Shown: piece by piece, positions 48,416 through 57,806 of the stretch
Numbering within the stretch: the first letter of the stretch is position 1
How the letters are laid out: each line of letters starts with the position of its first letter
From: Pseudoalteromonas viridis
GTDB lineage: Bacteria; Pseudomonadota; Gammaproteobacteria; Enterobacterales; Alteromonadaceae
Length of the DNA stretch: 64,000 bases
Direction of reading: 5' to 3'
Assembly: GCF_017742995.1 (NCBI RefSeq)
Contig: NZ_CP072425.1
Coordinates: 2,666,001 to 2,730,000, forward strand
Program-made: the position numbers and the translations under genes
The notes under the pieces: generated by a model
What the model was told of the DNA's origin: nothing
The model's input: only the letters and a program-made list of their open reading frames with translations
Database searches by the model: none

Positions 48416-50371
48416 ATGATCCCTGAGATAGGTTATTTTTCATTGGTTCTGGCCATGGGCCTGAGCCTGCTGTTGTGTATTTTTCCTCTCTGGGGCGCTT
48501 ATACCGGCAACTTACGCCTGATGCGTACTGCGCCTTCACTGGCCGTGGGTCAGTGTCTGCTGGTTTTGTTTTCTTTTGGTGTATTGATTTATATCACTCT
48601 CACCGATGACTTTACTGTGGCTTACGTCGCGCACCATTCCTCCAGTACGCTGCCCTGGTATTACAAGGTTACGTCGACCTGGGGTGGCCATGAAGGTGCT
48701 ATCCTGTTGTGGCTGGTAATGCAGGCAAGCTGGACGGCTTTGGTTGCGATGATGTCTAAATCTCTGCCCTGGGTACTGCGCGCGCGTGTACTCGGCGTGC
48801 TTGGTTTCCTGGGCGTAGGCTTTATGCTTTACACCCTGTGGATGTCGAGCCCGTTCGAGCGTTTGCTGCCTTACTACCCGGTAGAAGGCCGCGATTTGAA
48901 TCCGCTGCTGCAAGACCCTGGCATGATCATTCACCCCCCTTTGCTCTACATGGGCTATGTGGGACTATCTGTGTCTTTCTCTTTTGCAATTGCCGCACTG
49001 TTAACTGGCAAGCTGGATAACACCTGGGCTAAATGGTCGCGTCCCTGGACTATGGCCGCATGGGGCTTTTTGACTTTAGGTATTACCATTGGTAGCTGGT
49101 GGGCTTATGCAGAACTAGGCTGGGGCGGCTGGTGGTTCTGGGATCCGGTTGAAAATGCCTCTTTGATGCCCTGGCTGGTGGCAACTGCACTTCTGCATTC
49201 TCTGGCTATTACAGAGAAACGCGGCGTGTTCAAATCCTGGACAGTTTTGTTGGCAATCGCCGCATTTAGCTTGTGTTTGTTAGGCACCTTTATTGTTCGT
49301 TCCGGCATCATTGTATCGGTACACGCGTTTGCCACCGACCCCGATCGTGGTTTGTTTATTCTCTCTTTCCTGGCCTTAGTGGTGGGCGGAAGTCTGGCAC
49401 TCTACGGGCTGCGCGTTAGCCAGGTGTACAGCGAAGGTCGCTACAAGCTTGTGTCACGCGAAGTTGGCTTGTGGGTGAATAACATCTTCCTGGTTGTGGC
49501 AACCCTGATTGTATTGCTGGGCACGCTGTTGCCAATGATCCACAAAGAGCTGGGGCTGGGTTCCATCTCGATTGGTGTACCTTTCTTTAACCAGATGTTT
49601 GCCATTCTGATTGTGCCGTTTGCCATCTTGATGGGTATCGCGCCTATGTTGCGCTGGAAGCAAAACAAGTTGCCACCACTGGCCAAAAAGTGGGTCGCTA
49701 TTTTTGTTGCCACTATCGTGATCACCAGCACCTGGCTGTTTTCCAGCTTTGATGACATCAGTACGCTGACTTATCTGGCGACCGCACTGGCGGTGTGGAT
49801 CTGTATCGCCACTGTGGTTGATCTGGTTGAAAAAGTCAGTGTGCATCCAAGCACGGCTCAGGGTCTGAAACGTCTGGGCATGAGCTATTGGGCGATGGTG
49901 CTGGGCCATGTGGGGATTGCATTTGTGATTGCCAGTGTGACCCTGACGTCTGCGTATTCTGTTGAACGCTCAGTGGTGATGACAAAAGGTGAAACCGCAA
50001 CGTTGAATGAATATGAGTATCGCTTTGAAGGCGTGAATGAGATCCGTGGCCCTAACTATGGCGGCCATGCAGGTGAAGTCACCGTATTTAAGGACGGCGA
50101 GTATGTCACCTTATTGCATGCAGAAAAACGTTTGTACGATGTGGGTATGCAGTTTATGACCGAAGCGGCAATTGATGATGGCTTCTTCCGAGACCTTTAC
50201 TTGGCGCTGGGCGAGTCCATGGGCAATGGCGCCTGGTCGCTGCGTATTTACCATAAACCTTATGTTCGCTGGATGTGGCTGGGCGGTATTCTGATCTCCC
50301 TAGCGGGCTTTATTGTCCTGGCCGATAAGCGTTATCGTCGCCGTAAGCAACCCTCTGTGGAGCACGCATAA
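48416..50371 (+). CDS. ccmF: Cytochrome c heme lyase subunit CcmF
   Basis: A 651-residue protein with about 15 membrane helices and the WWD domain GWGGWWFWDPVENASLMPWL, flanked by histidines (TWGGHEGAILLW; HPPLLYMGYVG). CcmF passes heme from CcmE to apocytochrome c. Length is normal. It overlaps ccmG by one base. Confidence 0.97.
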   Translation: MIPEIGYFSLVLAMGLSLLLCIFPLWGAYTGNLRLMRTAPSLAVGQCLLVLFSFGVLIYITLTDDFTVAYVAHHSSSTLPWYYKVTSTWGGHEGAILLWLVMQASWTALVAMMSKSLPWVLRARVLGVLGFLGVGFMLYTLWMSSPFERLLPYYPVEGRDLNPLLQDPGMIIHPPLLYMGYVGLSVSFSFAIAALLTGKLDNTWAKWSRPWTMAAWGFLTLGITIGSWWAYAELGWGGWWFWDPVENASLMPWLVATALLHSLAITEKRGVFKSWTVLLAIAAFSLCLLGTFIVRSGIIVSVHAFATDPDRGLFILSFLALVVGGSLALYGLRVSQVYSEGRYKLVSREVGLWVNNIFLVVATLIVLLGTLLPMIHKELGLGSISIGVPFFNQMFAILIVPFAILMGIAPMLRWKQNKLPPLAKKWVAIFVATIVITSTWLFSSFDDISTLTYLATALAVWICIATVVDLVEKVSVHPSTAQGLKRLGMSYWAMVLGHVGIAFVIASVTLTSAYSVERSVVMTKGETATLNEYEYRFEGVNEIRGPNYGGHAGEVTVFKDGEYVTLLHAEKRLYDVGMQFMTEAAIDDGFFRDLYLALGESMGNGAWSLRIYHKPYVRWMWLGGILISLAGFIVLADKRYRRRKQPSVEHA

Positions 50372-50943
50372 TGAACAAGAAGTTTTTAGGCCTGGTGCCA
50401 CTGCTGATCTTTGTATTGTTGTGTGTGTTCTTGTATCAGGGCTTGTTTGGCAATCCCAGAGAGCTGCAAACCGGCCGCCTGGGTCATACCATGCCGGCGT
50501 TTGAGTTGCCCGATCTCATGGATGAACAAAAGCGCTGGACCGATCAGGACCTGCTGGGTGAGGTATACCTGCTGAATGTGTGGGGCACCTGGTGCCCGAC
50601 CTGTATTGCGGAGCTCGGTTATCTGACTGAGCTGCGCGAGCAGGGCGTGCGGATCATCGGTTTGTATTACGAGCAAGCCTATGATCCCGACTTTGGCGAT
50701 CAGTTCGACATAGACTACCTGCGTGCCGACGTACAGCAAATGCTGTCTCGCGCAGGTGACCCTTACCAGTTTAATATCCTCGACCTGGAGCGCACATTGG
50801 CGCTGGATCTGGGGGTTTCGGGCGCGCCGGAAACCTTCCTGGTAGATAAAAACGGTAAGATCATTTTACACCACACGGGCGACATTAATCCGCGCGTGTG
50901 GCGCAGCAAATTTGCTCCGGCAATTCAGGAGTTGCAACCATGA
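50371..50943 (+). CDS. ccmG: Thiol:disulfide oxidoreductase CcmG/DsbE
   Basis: A 190-residue periplasmic thioredoxin-fold protein anchored by an N-terminal helix (GLVPLLIFVLLCVFLYQGLFG). The active site is WGTWCPTCIAEL at about residues 74-77 (CPTC), with GAPETFLVDKNG as the cis-Pro loop. It reduces the cysteines of apocytochrome c. It overlaps ccmH (ATGA). Confidence 0.96.
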   Translation: MNKKFLGLVPLLIFVLLCVFLYQGLFGNPRELQTGRLGHTMPAFELPDLMDEQKRWTDQDLLGEVYLLNVWGTWCPTCIAELGYLTELREQGVRIIGLYYEQAYDPDFGDQFDIDYLRADVQQMLSRAGDPYQFNILDLERTLALDLGVSGAPETFLVDKNGKIILHHTGDINPRVWRSKFAPAIQELQP

Positions 50944-51413
50944 AAAAACTAATGCTGGCATTGGCATTACTGGCAGGCCTGTGGTCGCTCGGTGCCCATG
51001 CTGTTGAAGATAAATACCAGTTCAAAAATGCCGAACGAGAGCAGACCTTTAAAGAGCTGGTGCAGGAACTAAGATGTCCTAAGTGTCAGAACCAAAACAT
51101 TGCGGATTCTGATGCCGTGGTCGCCAAAGACCTTCGCGACCGTGTGCTGGACATGGTTCAGGAAGGTAAATCTAAGCAGGAAGTCATCGACTTTATGATT
51201 GACCGCTACGGTTACTTTGTTCATTACCAGCCGCCCGTTACCCCGGCGACTATTGTATTATGGGTAATGCCTGTGGTGATCCTGGTGCTGGGTTTTGGCT
51301 TTATTGTATTCAGACAGAAAAAAGCTGCCCGCAAGCAAAGCTGGAGTCCGGAAGATGAACAAAAACTGGCTGAGCTAATCAAACAAAGCCAGCGTAAGGA
51401 GCGTACTTCATGA
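50940..51413 (+). CDS. ccmH: Cytochrome c maturation protein CcmH
   Basis: A 157-residue protein: signal peptide (KKLMLALALLAGLWSLGAHA), the LRCPKCQNQNIADSDA active site near residue 46, GKSKQEVIDFMIDRYGYFVHY, and one C-terminal membrane helix (IVLWVMPVVILVLGFGFIVF). It is the periplasmic thiol partner of CcmG and apocytochrome c. The start at 50940 follows the signal peptide; the frame is open upstream inside ccmG. Confidence 0.96.
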   Translation: MKKLMLALALLAGLWSLGAHAVEDKYQFKNAEREQTFKELVQELRCPKCQNQNIADSDAVVAKDLRDRVLDMVQEGKSKQEVIDFMIDRYGYFVHYQPPVTPATIVLWVMPVVILVLGFGFIVFRQKKAARKQSWSPEDEQKLAELIKQSQRKERTS

Positions 51414-52684
51414 ATGACATGATGCAAATGTGGGGCATGTTTGCGCTTTTGACTGTGTTGGCAGGCCTGTTTGTAGTGATGCCGTTTTTCCGTCGTGACA
51501 AGCTGGTCGCTGTGGACCACGATGCCAATGCCGAGCGCATAGACATTTATCAGCAGCGTTTACAGGAGCTGGCAGAAGAGCTGGCCAATCAGCGTATCGA
51601 TCAAAGCAGCCACGATGAATCTGTGCTGGAGCTTAAGCGTCGACTACTGAACGAGCTGTCACCGGAGCGTACGCTGGATACTCGTGGCAATAACCTGGTG
51701 CTTGCTGCCACAGGTGTGGCGTTCCTGTTGGTCGTCAGTGCGGTATTCTACTCTTTTACCGGCAGCCAAAAACAAATTGCCGACTGGTATAAAGCCGTTG
51801 ATATGCTGCCCGAGTATGGCCAGCGTGCGGTGATGCAAACGGGTGAGCCACTGAGCCCAAATGAGCTTCAGGCGTTTGCGCTGGGTCTGCGTACTAAGCT
51901 GGCAAACAGTGGTGATGACGCGGTTGCCTGGATGCTGCTGGGCCGTGTTGCAATGTCGCTGAATGACTTTGAAATGGCGATGCAGGCGTTTGATAAAGCG
52001 CTGGCAATGCAACCCAATAACAGCAATGTTAAGGTCAGTTATGCTCAGGCGCTGCTGGTTGAGGGCTCTGACAATGCCATGAACCGTGCCGCCCGCATGT
52101 TATCTCAAGTGCTACAAAGTGAGCCACGTAATATCGATGCGATTTCTTTGCTGGCGCTGATCGCTTATGAGCGTCAGGACTGGAAAGAGTCTAAAGCGGC
52201 CTTCGAAGTCTTGCTTGCGAGTATGACGCAGGATGACCCGCGTTATGCAATGATCAAGCAACGTATCGCCGATCTGGACGACAAGCTGAGCACAACACAA
52301 GCGACACAGCCTGCGATGCCGGCGGATGGCTTGCAGGTGTCGGTGACGCTTGCGGATGAGCTGAAGGATAAAATTCCCGAAAATGCGACGCTATTTGTCT
52401 TTGCTAAAGCGGCTGAGGGCCCGCCTATGCCACTGGCGGTGGCCAAACTTACAGATTTTAACTTGCCATTAAGTGTCAACTTGGACGATAGTATGGCGAT
52501 GATGCCTAACCTGAAGCTATCTGGGTTTAAAGAAGTGGTTGTTACAGCACGTATTTCAGTGGACGGCAATGTGGGATTGCAAAGCGGTGAGCTAGAAGGC
52601 GTGACCCAGACCATTACCCTGTCTCCAGAAGCACAGCAGGTGGCGGTTACTATCAGTCGTGTTATAACCAGCACAGGAAGCTAA
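51410..52684 (+). CDS. ccmI: Cytochrome c biogenesis protein CcmI
   Basis: A 424-residue protein with two membrane helices (MFALLTVLAGLFVVMPFF and LVLAATGVAFLLVVSAVFY), a cytoplasmic loop between them, and periplasmic tetratricopeptide repeats (WMLLGRVAMSLNDFEMAMQAFDKALAMQPNNSNVKVSYAQALL). CcmI holds apocytochrome c for heme ligation. The C-terminal part is a beta-rich CcmI extension. It is the last ccm gene and ends exactly where mlaA begins. Confidence 0.93.
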   Translation: MNDMMQMWGMFALLTVLAGLFVVMPFFRRDKLVAVDHDANAERIDIYQQRLQELAEELANQRIDQSSHDESVLELKRRLLNELSPERTLDTRGNNLVLAATGVAFLLVVSAVFYSFTGSQKQIADWYKAVDMLPEYGQRAVMQTGEPLSPNELQAFALGLRTKLANSGDDAVAWMLLGRVAMSLNDFEMAMQAFDKALAMQPNNSNVKVSYAQALLVEGSDNAMNRAARMLSQVLQSEPRNIDAISLLALIAYERQDWKESKAAFEVLLASMTQDDPRYAMIKQRIADLDDKLSTTQATQPAMPADGLQVSVTLADELKDKIPENATLFVFAKAAEGPPMPLAVAKLTDFNLPLSVNLDDSMAMMPNLKLSGFKEVVVTARISVDGNVGLQSGELEGVTQTITLSPEAQQVAVTISRVITSTGS

Positions 52685-53416
52685 ATGTATAAAAAACTTG
52701 TTGGCGCCACTTTGGCGCTAATTTTATCAGGGTGTGCGCAAGTCCCCGAAGAAAAACAAGACGCGCGAGATCCGTTCCAGTCAATCAACCGTCCGTTGTA
52801 TGACTTTAATATGGACGTACTGGATGCTTATATCCTGCGCCCCGCTGCGAAAGGCTATATTGCCATCACACCGGCGCCGGTACGCAGCAGCTTGGTTAAC
52901 TTTACCACCAACCTCGCCGCACCCACTGATGCCGTGAATGCTGCCTTGCAGGCTAAACCGGGCGATATGGGTGTCAATGTCGCGCGCTTTTTGGTGAATA
53001 CAACCGTGGGTATTTTTGGTCTGTTTGATGTGGCCAAGACGCTGGGCCTGGAACACAAAGATGAAGACTTTGGTCAGACGCTGGGTGTCTGGGGCGTCGG
53101 CGATGGTGCCTATCTGATGTTGCCGGGTTATGGTCCGTCAACGGCTCGTAACCTTACGGGTGATATTGTTGATAACGTTGTGCTGCCAGAAATTGCGTTG
53201 TCCACGCCGCAAACTATTCTGGTATTTGCCCTGCGCGCCGTCGAGGCAAGAGCCAGCCTGATGTCACAGGAAAAGCTCCTTAACGAGTCGCTCGACCCGT
53301 ATATTTTCCTCAAAGACGTGTATTTTCAGCGTCAGCTTTATGAGCTCCACGATGGCAACCCGCCCGTTGAGGAGGAGCCAGAAGAGTTCGATGAGGATTT
53401 CCTCGAGAATCTGTAG
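52685..53416 (+). CDS. mlaA: Outer-membrane lipid asymmetry lipoprotein MlaA (VacJ)
   Basis: A 243-residue lipoprotein with lipobox LSGC (Cys17) and the VacJ core: DPFQSINRPLYDFNMDVLDAYILRPAAKGY, RFLVNTTVGIFGLFDVA and EDFGQTLGVWGVGDGAYLMLPGYGPST. MlaA sits in the outer membrane and sends misplaced phospholipids to MlaC. It starts the base after the ccmI stop, so the two are probably co-transcribed. The C-terminus is strongly acidic (EEEPEEFDEDFLENL). Confidence 0.95.
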   Translation: MYKKLVGATLALILSGCAQVPEEKQDARDPFQSINRPLYDFNMDVLDAYILRPAAKGYIAITPAPVRSSLVNFTTNLAAPTDAVNAALQAKPGDMGVNVARFLVNTTVGIFGLFDVAKTLGLEHKDEDFGQTLGVWGVGDGAYLMLPGYGPSTARNLTGDIVDNVVLPEIALSTPQTILVFALRAVEARASLMSQEKLLNESLDPYIFLKDVYFQRQLYELHDGNPPVEEEPEEFDEDFLENL

Positions 53417-53425
53417 CCTTTTATT

Positions 53426-53459
53426 AAGCCGGTCAGTATTCGCTGACCGGCTTTTTTTA
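53426..53459 (+). terminator. Rho-independent terminator after mlaA
   Basis: AAGCCGGTCAG (53426-53436) and CTGACCGGCTT (53443-53453) form a perfect 11-base-pair stem with loop TATTCG, then seven T. It ends the ccm-mlaA unit. Confidence 0.93.
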
Positions 53460-53661
53460 TTGTGATTTGAAAATAGATTTTGCCTTTGTGAATGGCAATT
53501 GTGCCAGGTATTTGCCGAACTGACCCAAAAAGGGTAACCTCATTTGGTGAACAAAAAGCAGACAACATGCTTTTATCATATCCGGGCGATGAGTGCGCAA
53601 CGGTCATGACAGTGTTTCAGGTCTGCCGTGTGCTTGGATTATCCGCCCTAAAAGGAGCTTA

Positions 53662-53991
53662 ATGATGGAAAATTCAAATGCAGGTGCCATTGTCGTGTTT
53701 ATTGTGGCGGCGTTACCCTGTCTGATAGGGGCATACCTGATTGGGGTAAAACGCTATATGTTTTTAATCGCAGGGTGGGATCCTGATAAATATCATACTC
53801 ATAACGCCATTGCGCAGATCTTTGGCTGGGGGTTGTTTGTTGGCGGTCTGATGATGAGTGCCGCAGCCTTGCTCGATTATCTTGGCCTGTTTGGTGAAGA
53901 GCAGTCCGCTATCCTGATTTTGGCAGGTGCGGCAACGGTGATAGCAACGGGGTTTTACTGTAACGTTAAATTTCGTATCAAACCTCAGTAA
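53662..53991 (+). CDS. Small DUF3784-like membrane protein
   Basis: A 109-residue protein with three predicted membrane helices: GAIVVFIVAALPCLIGAYLIG, IFGWGLFVGGLMMSAAALLDYLGL and SAILILAGAATVIATGFYC. The first loop GVKRYMFLIAGWDPDKY resembles the GVKKxxxLIAGY segment of DUF3784 proteins. Function unknown. AGGAG at 53653-53657 supports the ATG pair at 53662/53665; the frame is open upstream but without a site. It is convergent with the copper receptor gene. Confidence 0.7.
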   Translation: MMENSNAGAIVVFIVAALPCLIGAYLIGVKRYMFLIAGWDPDKYHTHNAIAQIFGWGLFVGGLMMSAAALLDYLGLFGEEQSAILILAGAATVIATGFYCNVKFRIKPQ

Positions 53992-54038
53992 CGCTGGTCG
54001 TGGTGGTGTTACACAAGCGACAAGCTTGCGGAGCAGAA

Positions 54039-54061
54039 GGAGCCTGGTGTAGTCAGGCTCC
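54039..54061. terminator. Hairpin between convergent DUF3784-like and receptor genes
   Basis: GGAGCCTG (54039-54046) and CAGGCTCC (54054-54061) pair perfectly with a 7-base loop. There is no long T run on either side; it may act as a weak bidirectional terminator. Confidence 0.4.
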
Positions 54062-54076
54062 CAAAACGCTTTGAGA

Positions 54077-56128
54077 TTAAAAACGCCAGTTGACATTGGC
54101 CCACAGCGTGCGGCCTGCTTCATTGACTTTATCAATCTGCGCATAGCCGCTGACCATAGCGCCGGCGCGGCTGAGGTGCTCTGCGTAAGCCTTATCCAGC
54201 ACATTGTCGACGCCGAGACTTAATAGCAGCTCGTCAGAGTAGCTATAAGACGCATTCAGTGCCAGCGTGCCAAAGCCATGGCTGGGCCCAATGTCCTGAC
54301 CTGCAATGTTGCCCTGGCCGATGGCAACGCGGTTCTGGCTTTTTACAAGACGCCACAAGCCGCCAACCTGCCATTTATCCAGCGTGTAATCCATGGCAAA
54401 GCGTGCCTGCAGAGGAGGCTGCTGTGCAAGGGCCGTATGATCCGTTTTATTGCTGCCGCGCACATAGTTGATACTGGTGGTGAAGTTCAGGCGTTTACTG
54501 AGCGCTACCCGGGTTTCCATTTCCAGACCCATGGTCTGGGCGTCAATGTTGCGGGTCACAGCCAATGTTTTGTCCATCACTTCATATTGGTTATCGGTTA
54601 GCAGGTAATCATCAATACGATTGTAAAACAGCGAGACTGAGGTGGTCATCACCGACTTTTGCAACATCCAGCCGATATCCAGCTGATTGGTTTTCTCCGG
54701 CTCTAATAAGAATGCGCTGATGCTATCCACACCACGGCGCCCACCGCCCATTAGCTCCCAGTAATCCGGGAAGCGCTCGCTATGACCTGCGCCAATGTAA
54801 TAGCTCATATCCTGGTGCTGAACCTGATAACGTGTAAAACCACTCCAAAGGGTGTCGTCTCGGGTGTGACTGGCCGTGGGGTTAACCATTGGCATCATCA
54901 TGGAGCCAAGTTGCTGGCGCTTATCGGTCGCAGACCAATCATCAAGGCGTAGTCCGCTCACCCACTGGCTGCGTATTGGGCCTTGTGTGCGCAGTGCGTA
55001 TTCAAGCTCGCCGAATAGTCCGGTTTGTTTAAACTCGGCGTTGTCGCGGCGCGGCATTGCCTCCACTGGCATTTGTGGCTGGTTCATACTGACTCGAGTA
55101 CGGTGGCGGTTTTGCTGATGATCTAAACCATAACTCAGGGTGTGCTGCGTGTTGATGGTTGAGGTTAACATCAGCTTGGCACCCCAGGTACGACGATCCG
55201 GATTCGATGAAGTGGGGTTTTTCATCATCATGTTGGGCGTGAAGGGGCGCAGGCTATGATTGTCCATAATATGGTCAATGTGGTTGTAATAGACGTTGGC
55301 CTCTAATGCATGAGCAAACCCGGAGAGTTCATCCAGTTCAACATTGAGCGCGACATGATTACGGTCGAATTTACTGCCATCCATCATGCGGTCGGCATAG
55401 GCTACCTCACCGTCGCTACGGCCAAGGCTGAGGCTGTAGAGGCTGTCGTCATCCGGGGTGTAGGCAAATTCTGAGTCCAGGTTCCATTTATCATACGCGG
55501 AGTGAATGGACTGGCCTTCGCCATCCTCATAGTCATCGGCATCGCTCTTACTTGCTGCAATACGGGCATAATAGTCCTCTGTGCCGCCTTTCACATCGGC
55601 ATTCGCCATACGTTTGCCAAAACTACCCAGGGTTGCATTGGCAAAGCCTTGCCAGCCTGTCTCACTCAGGCGCTCCGATTCACGCTCAAAAATCACTGTG
55701 GCAGCGCTATTGCCCGGCCCATACAACACGGTTTGCGGGCCCTTGATCACGGTCAGGGTATCGTAAGTTTGCGGTGTGATGTAGGCGGTGGGCGGGTCCA
55801 TACGGCCACCGCAGCCACCGAGTGTCAGGCCACCGTCGGTAATAATATTGAGGCGCGACCCGGCCATCCCACGAAACACAGGATCGCTGCTGGCGCCGCC
55901 TTTTTTAACCAAAGAGAAACCGGCAATACTGGATAACAGATCGGCACCATCCTGTGCGGGTAAAGGTTGTCTGGGTGCCTTTGGGTCGGTTTTAATGTCT
56001 AAAGGACTGTGCATGGGGGCGATTACAACGATACGCTCCAGGTTGTCTGTGTGCGTGTCGTGTTGTATATCCTGGCTGTGTGCAGAAAAAGCGGCGGTTA
56101 TTGCAAGCCAAATAAGGTTTCTGGTCAT
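54077..56128 (-). CDS. TonB-dependent copper receptor (OprC type)
   Basis: A 683-residue outer-membrane receptor: signal peptide (NLIWLAITAAFSAHS), plug domain (GADLLSSIAGFSLVKKGGASSDPVFRGMAGSRLNIITDG…IKGPQTVLYGPGNSAATVIFERE), and a beta-barrel ending NWRF. The plug has GGCGGRMDPPTAY, giving a CxxxM pair at about residues 106 and 110, and the barrel has HIM at about 286-288, giving HxM. OprC of Pseudomonas binds copper through a CxxxM-HxM site; the Met-to-His distance here (176 residues) equals that in OprC as I remember it. It therefore probably imports copper. Start at 56128 is chosen at the signal peptide. Confidence 0.87.
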   Translation of the reverse strand: MTRNLIWLAITAAFSAHSQDIQHDTHTDNLERIVVIAPMHSPLDIKTDPKAPRQPLPAQDGADLLSSIAGFSLVKKGGASSDPVFRGMAGSRLNIITDGGLTLGGCGGRMDPPTAYITPQTYDTLTVIKGPQTVLYGPGNSAATVIFERESERLSETGWQGFANATLGSFGKRMANADVKGGTEDYYARIAASKSDADDYEDGEGQSIHSAYDKWNLDSEFAYTPDDDSLYSLSLGRSDGEVAYADRMMDGSKFDRNHVALNVELDELSGFAHALEANVYYNHIDHIMDNHSLRPFTPNMMMKNPTSSNPDRRTWGAKLMLTSTINTQHTLSYGLDHQQNRHRTRVSMNQPQMPVEAMPRRDNAEFKQTGLFGELEYALRTQGPIRSQWVSGLRLDDWSATDKRQQLGSMMMPMVNPTASHTRDDTLWSGFTRYQVQHQDMSYYIGAGHSERFPDYWELMGGGRRGVDSISAFLLEPEKTNQLDIGWMLQKSVMTTSVSLFYNRIDDYLLTDNQYEVMDKTLAVTRNIDAQTMGLEMETRVALSKRLNFTTSINYVRGSNKTDHTALAQQPPLQARFAMDYTLDKWQVGGLWRLVKSQNRVAIGQGNIAGQDIGPSHGFGTLALNASYSYSDELLLSLGVDNVLDKAYAEHLSRAGAMVSGYAQIDKVNEAGRTLWANVNWRF

Positions 56129-56252
56129 GATCCATCCCAAAGTGTTTTCACGTTTCTATTGAGCGGAATTTTACTTGTCAGACAAGTGCCTGGGATGTGA
56201 CAAATTGTCGCACTTAAGCGGATTTAGCGAGAGTAATGACAAAACATTGACC

Positions 56253-56287
56253 TAAAACAAATACAGCCACCGTGTGGTGGCTGTATT
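56253..56287 (-). terminator. Terminator of the EAL/HDOD gene
   Basis: AATACAGCCACC and GGTGGCTGTATT (56260-56271 and 56276-56287) form a perfect 12-base-pair stem with a 4-base loop. On the minus strand TGTTTTAGG follows. It lies 24 bases after the stop at 56312. Confidence 0.8.
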
Positions 56288-56311
56288 CAGGTTAATCTAT
56301 CTGACACAGGG

Positions 56312-57535
56312 CTAGATTGCCATCACTTCCATTTGCTGGTCGCACCATTGTAATGCTTCATGGTAGTAATCGGGTAGCAGGTCCGGGTCCAGACCCAGTT
56401 GCTTTGCCGCTTCATTGGCGCCTTGCCAGTCGGCTTGCTCGTACTGTTTAATCAGCGTCAGGTAGCTGGCAAGTAGGCCTTCTTGTTTCAATAATGCGTC
56501 TTTGATCTCAATGGCCAGCGGCAGCTTGCTCATCACGCTTTCCATGCTTTCATCCAAAATGGCATCCATCAGCGACATCATACCCGCCAAAAAGGCCATG
56601 CCGGTGTCCTTCAGCTTGTGGTGCTTAATGGCCAGCAGCTCGGCAAAGCGTGCGCGGGTGAGTGACAGACGTACCAGCTCCAGCGGTTTCTCTGAAGACA
56701 CTTGCGAGGCAAACAGCAACGACAGAAACTTTTTAAGCTCCTGATTTCCGAGCACGACCAGCGCTTGCTTGATGGTTGAGATTTCGGCGCGGCGCTTAAA
56801 TGCGGCGGAATTGGAGTAACGCAGCAACTTATAGCTGAGGTTAACATCGCGCTCGAATACCTGAGTAATACGTTTTAAATCGACATCGACACTGGAGGTT
56901 TCGTACAGCAGCTCCGCCAGCGCCATCTCAGAAGGGGGCAGAGTTTTGCTTTGTACCACCTCGGGTTTGGCAAAAAAGAAGCCCTGAAAATAGCTAAATC
57001 CCAGTTCCAGTGCCTGCTGATACTGTTCATGGGTTTCGACTTTCTCTGCAACCAGCTCAATGTTTTTAAACGGGGCGATGGCTGCTTTGATCTCTTCAAT
57101 GGTGGCCACATCTGTGGTCAGCATATCTATCTTGATCTGATCGATAAACGGATAAAAGTGTCGCCATACCTTCTGGTGCTGATAGTCGTCCAGCACTATG
57201 GTGTAGCCCTTTGCTTTAAGGTCCTGCACTGCGCCCAGCAGGCGCTTACCCGGCTGCACCGTTTCAAGAATTTCTACCACCAGTTGCTCACGCCCCATCA
57301 TGGTCGGATAGCCTTTCAGTATGGTTTCCAGCGTGAAGTTAATATAAGCGGGTTTGTTATCGGTTAAATCTTCCAGGCCAAAGTTAAACTGGCTGCCTTC
57401 AATTAATCTTGAGGTTGCCTCTGAGCCATCAATTTCCGGAAAGACATTATCCAAACCGTCACGAAATAACAGCTCATAGCCCACGAGTTCTTTGTTTTTG
57501 TTTAGGATTGGCTGCCTGGCGGCATAAAAATACAT
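56312..57535 (-). CDS. cdgJ: EAL and HDOD domain protein (CdgJ/YuxH type)
   Basis: A 407-residue protein. N-terminal EAL-like domain (about residues 1-200): YFYAARQPILNKNKELVGYELLFRDG, then VVEILETV, VLDDYQHQ, QIKIDML and VAEKVETHEQ. C-terminal HDOD domain (about 200-400): RDVNLSYKLLRYSNSAAF…QALVVLGNQELKKFL. Compared with active c-di-GMP phosphodiesterases, EAL is ELL, DDFG is DDYQ and AEGVE is AEKVE, so activity may be reduced or lost. In Vibrio CdgJ promotes motility. The ATG at 57535 is used; the upstream extension does not fit the family. Confidence 0.85.
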   Translation of the reverse strand: MYFYAARQPILNKNKELVGYELLFRDGLDNVFPEIDGSEATSRLIEGSQFNFGLEDLTDNKPAYINFTLETILKGYPTMMGREQLVVEILETVQPGKRLLGAVQDLKAKGYTIVLDDYQHQKVWRHFYPFIDQIKIDMLTTDVATIEEIKAAIAPFKNIELVAEKVETHEQYQQALELGFSYFQGFFFAKPEVVQSKTLPPSEMALAELLYETSSVDVDLKRITQVFERDVNLSYKLLRYSNSAAFKRRAEISTIKQALVVLGNQELKKFLSLLFASQVSSEKPLELVRLSLTRARFAELLAIKHHKLKDTGMAFLAGMMSLMDAILDESMESVMSKLPLAIEIKDALLKQEGLLASYLTLIKQYEQADWQGANEAAKQLGLDPDLLPDYYHEALQWCDQQMEVMAI

Positions 57536-57806
57536 GAAAGATACACCTGACTGAATACTTCTACTGCACAACAATATAAGTCAATCTACGGCATATTTCA
57601 TTAACTAATTCAGCTTGTTTCAGCTTTTGGTATTAAGGTATGAGTGGGGCTGCGCTCAATTCATGCTCACTTCATCTTGTGTAACTTGGGTGGTGATCTT
57701 TGCCATGTTATAGTAGACCTTTCGCAATGGCTTTTGTCCCAATCTCAGCTAATAACATAACAGTATCTGATATTGTGGAGAGGAGCCCGAACTAAAGGAG
57801 GTAATT

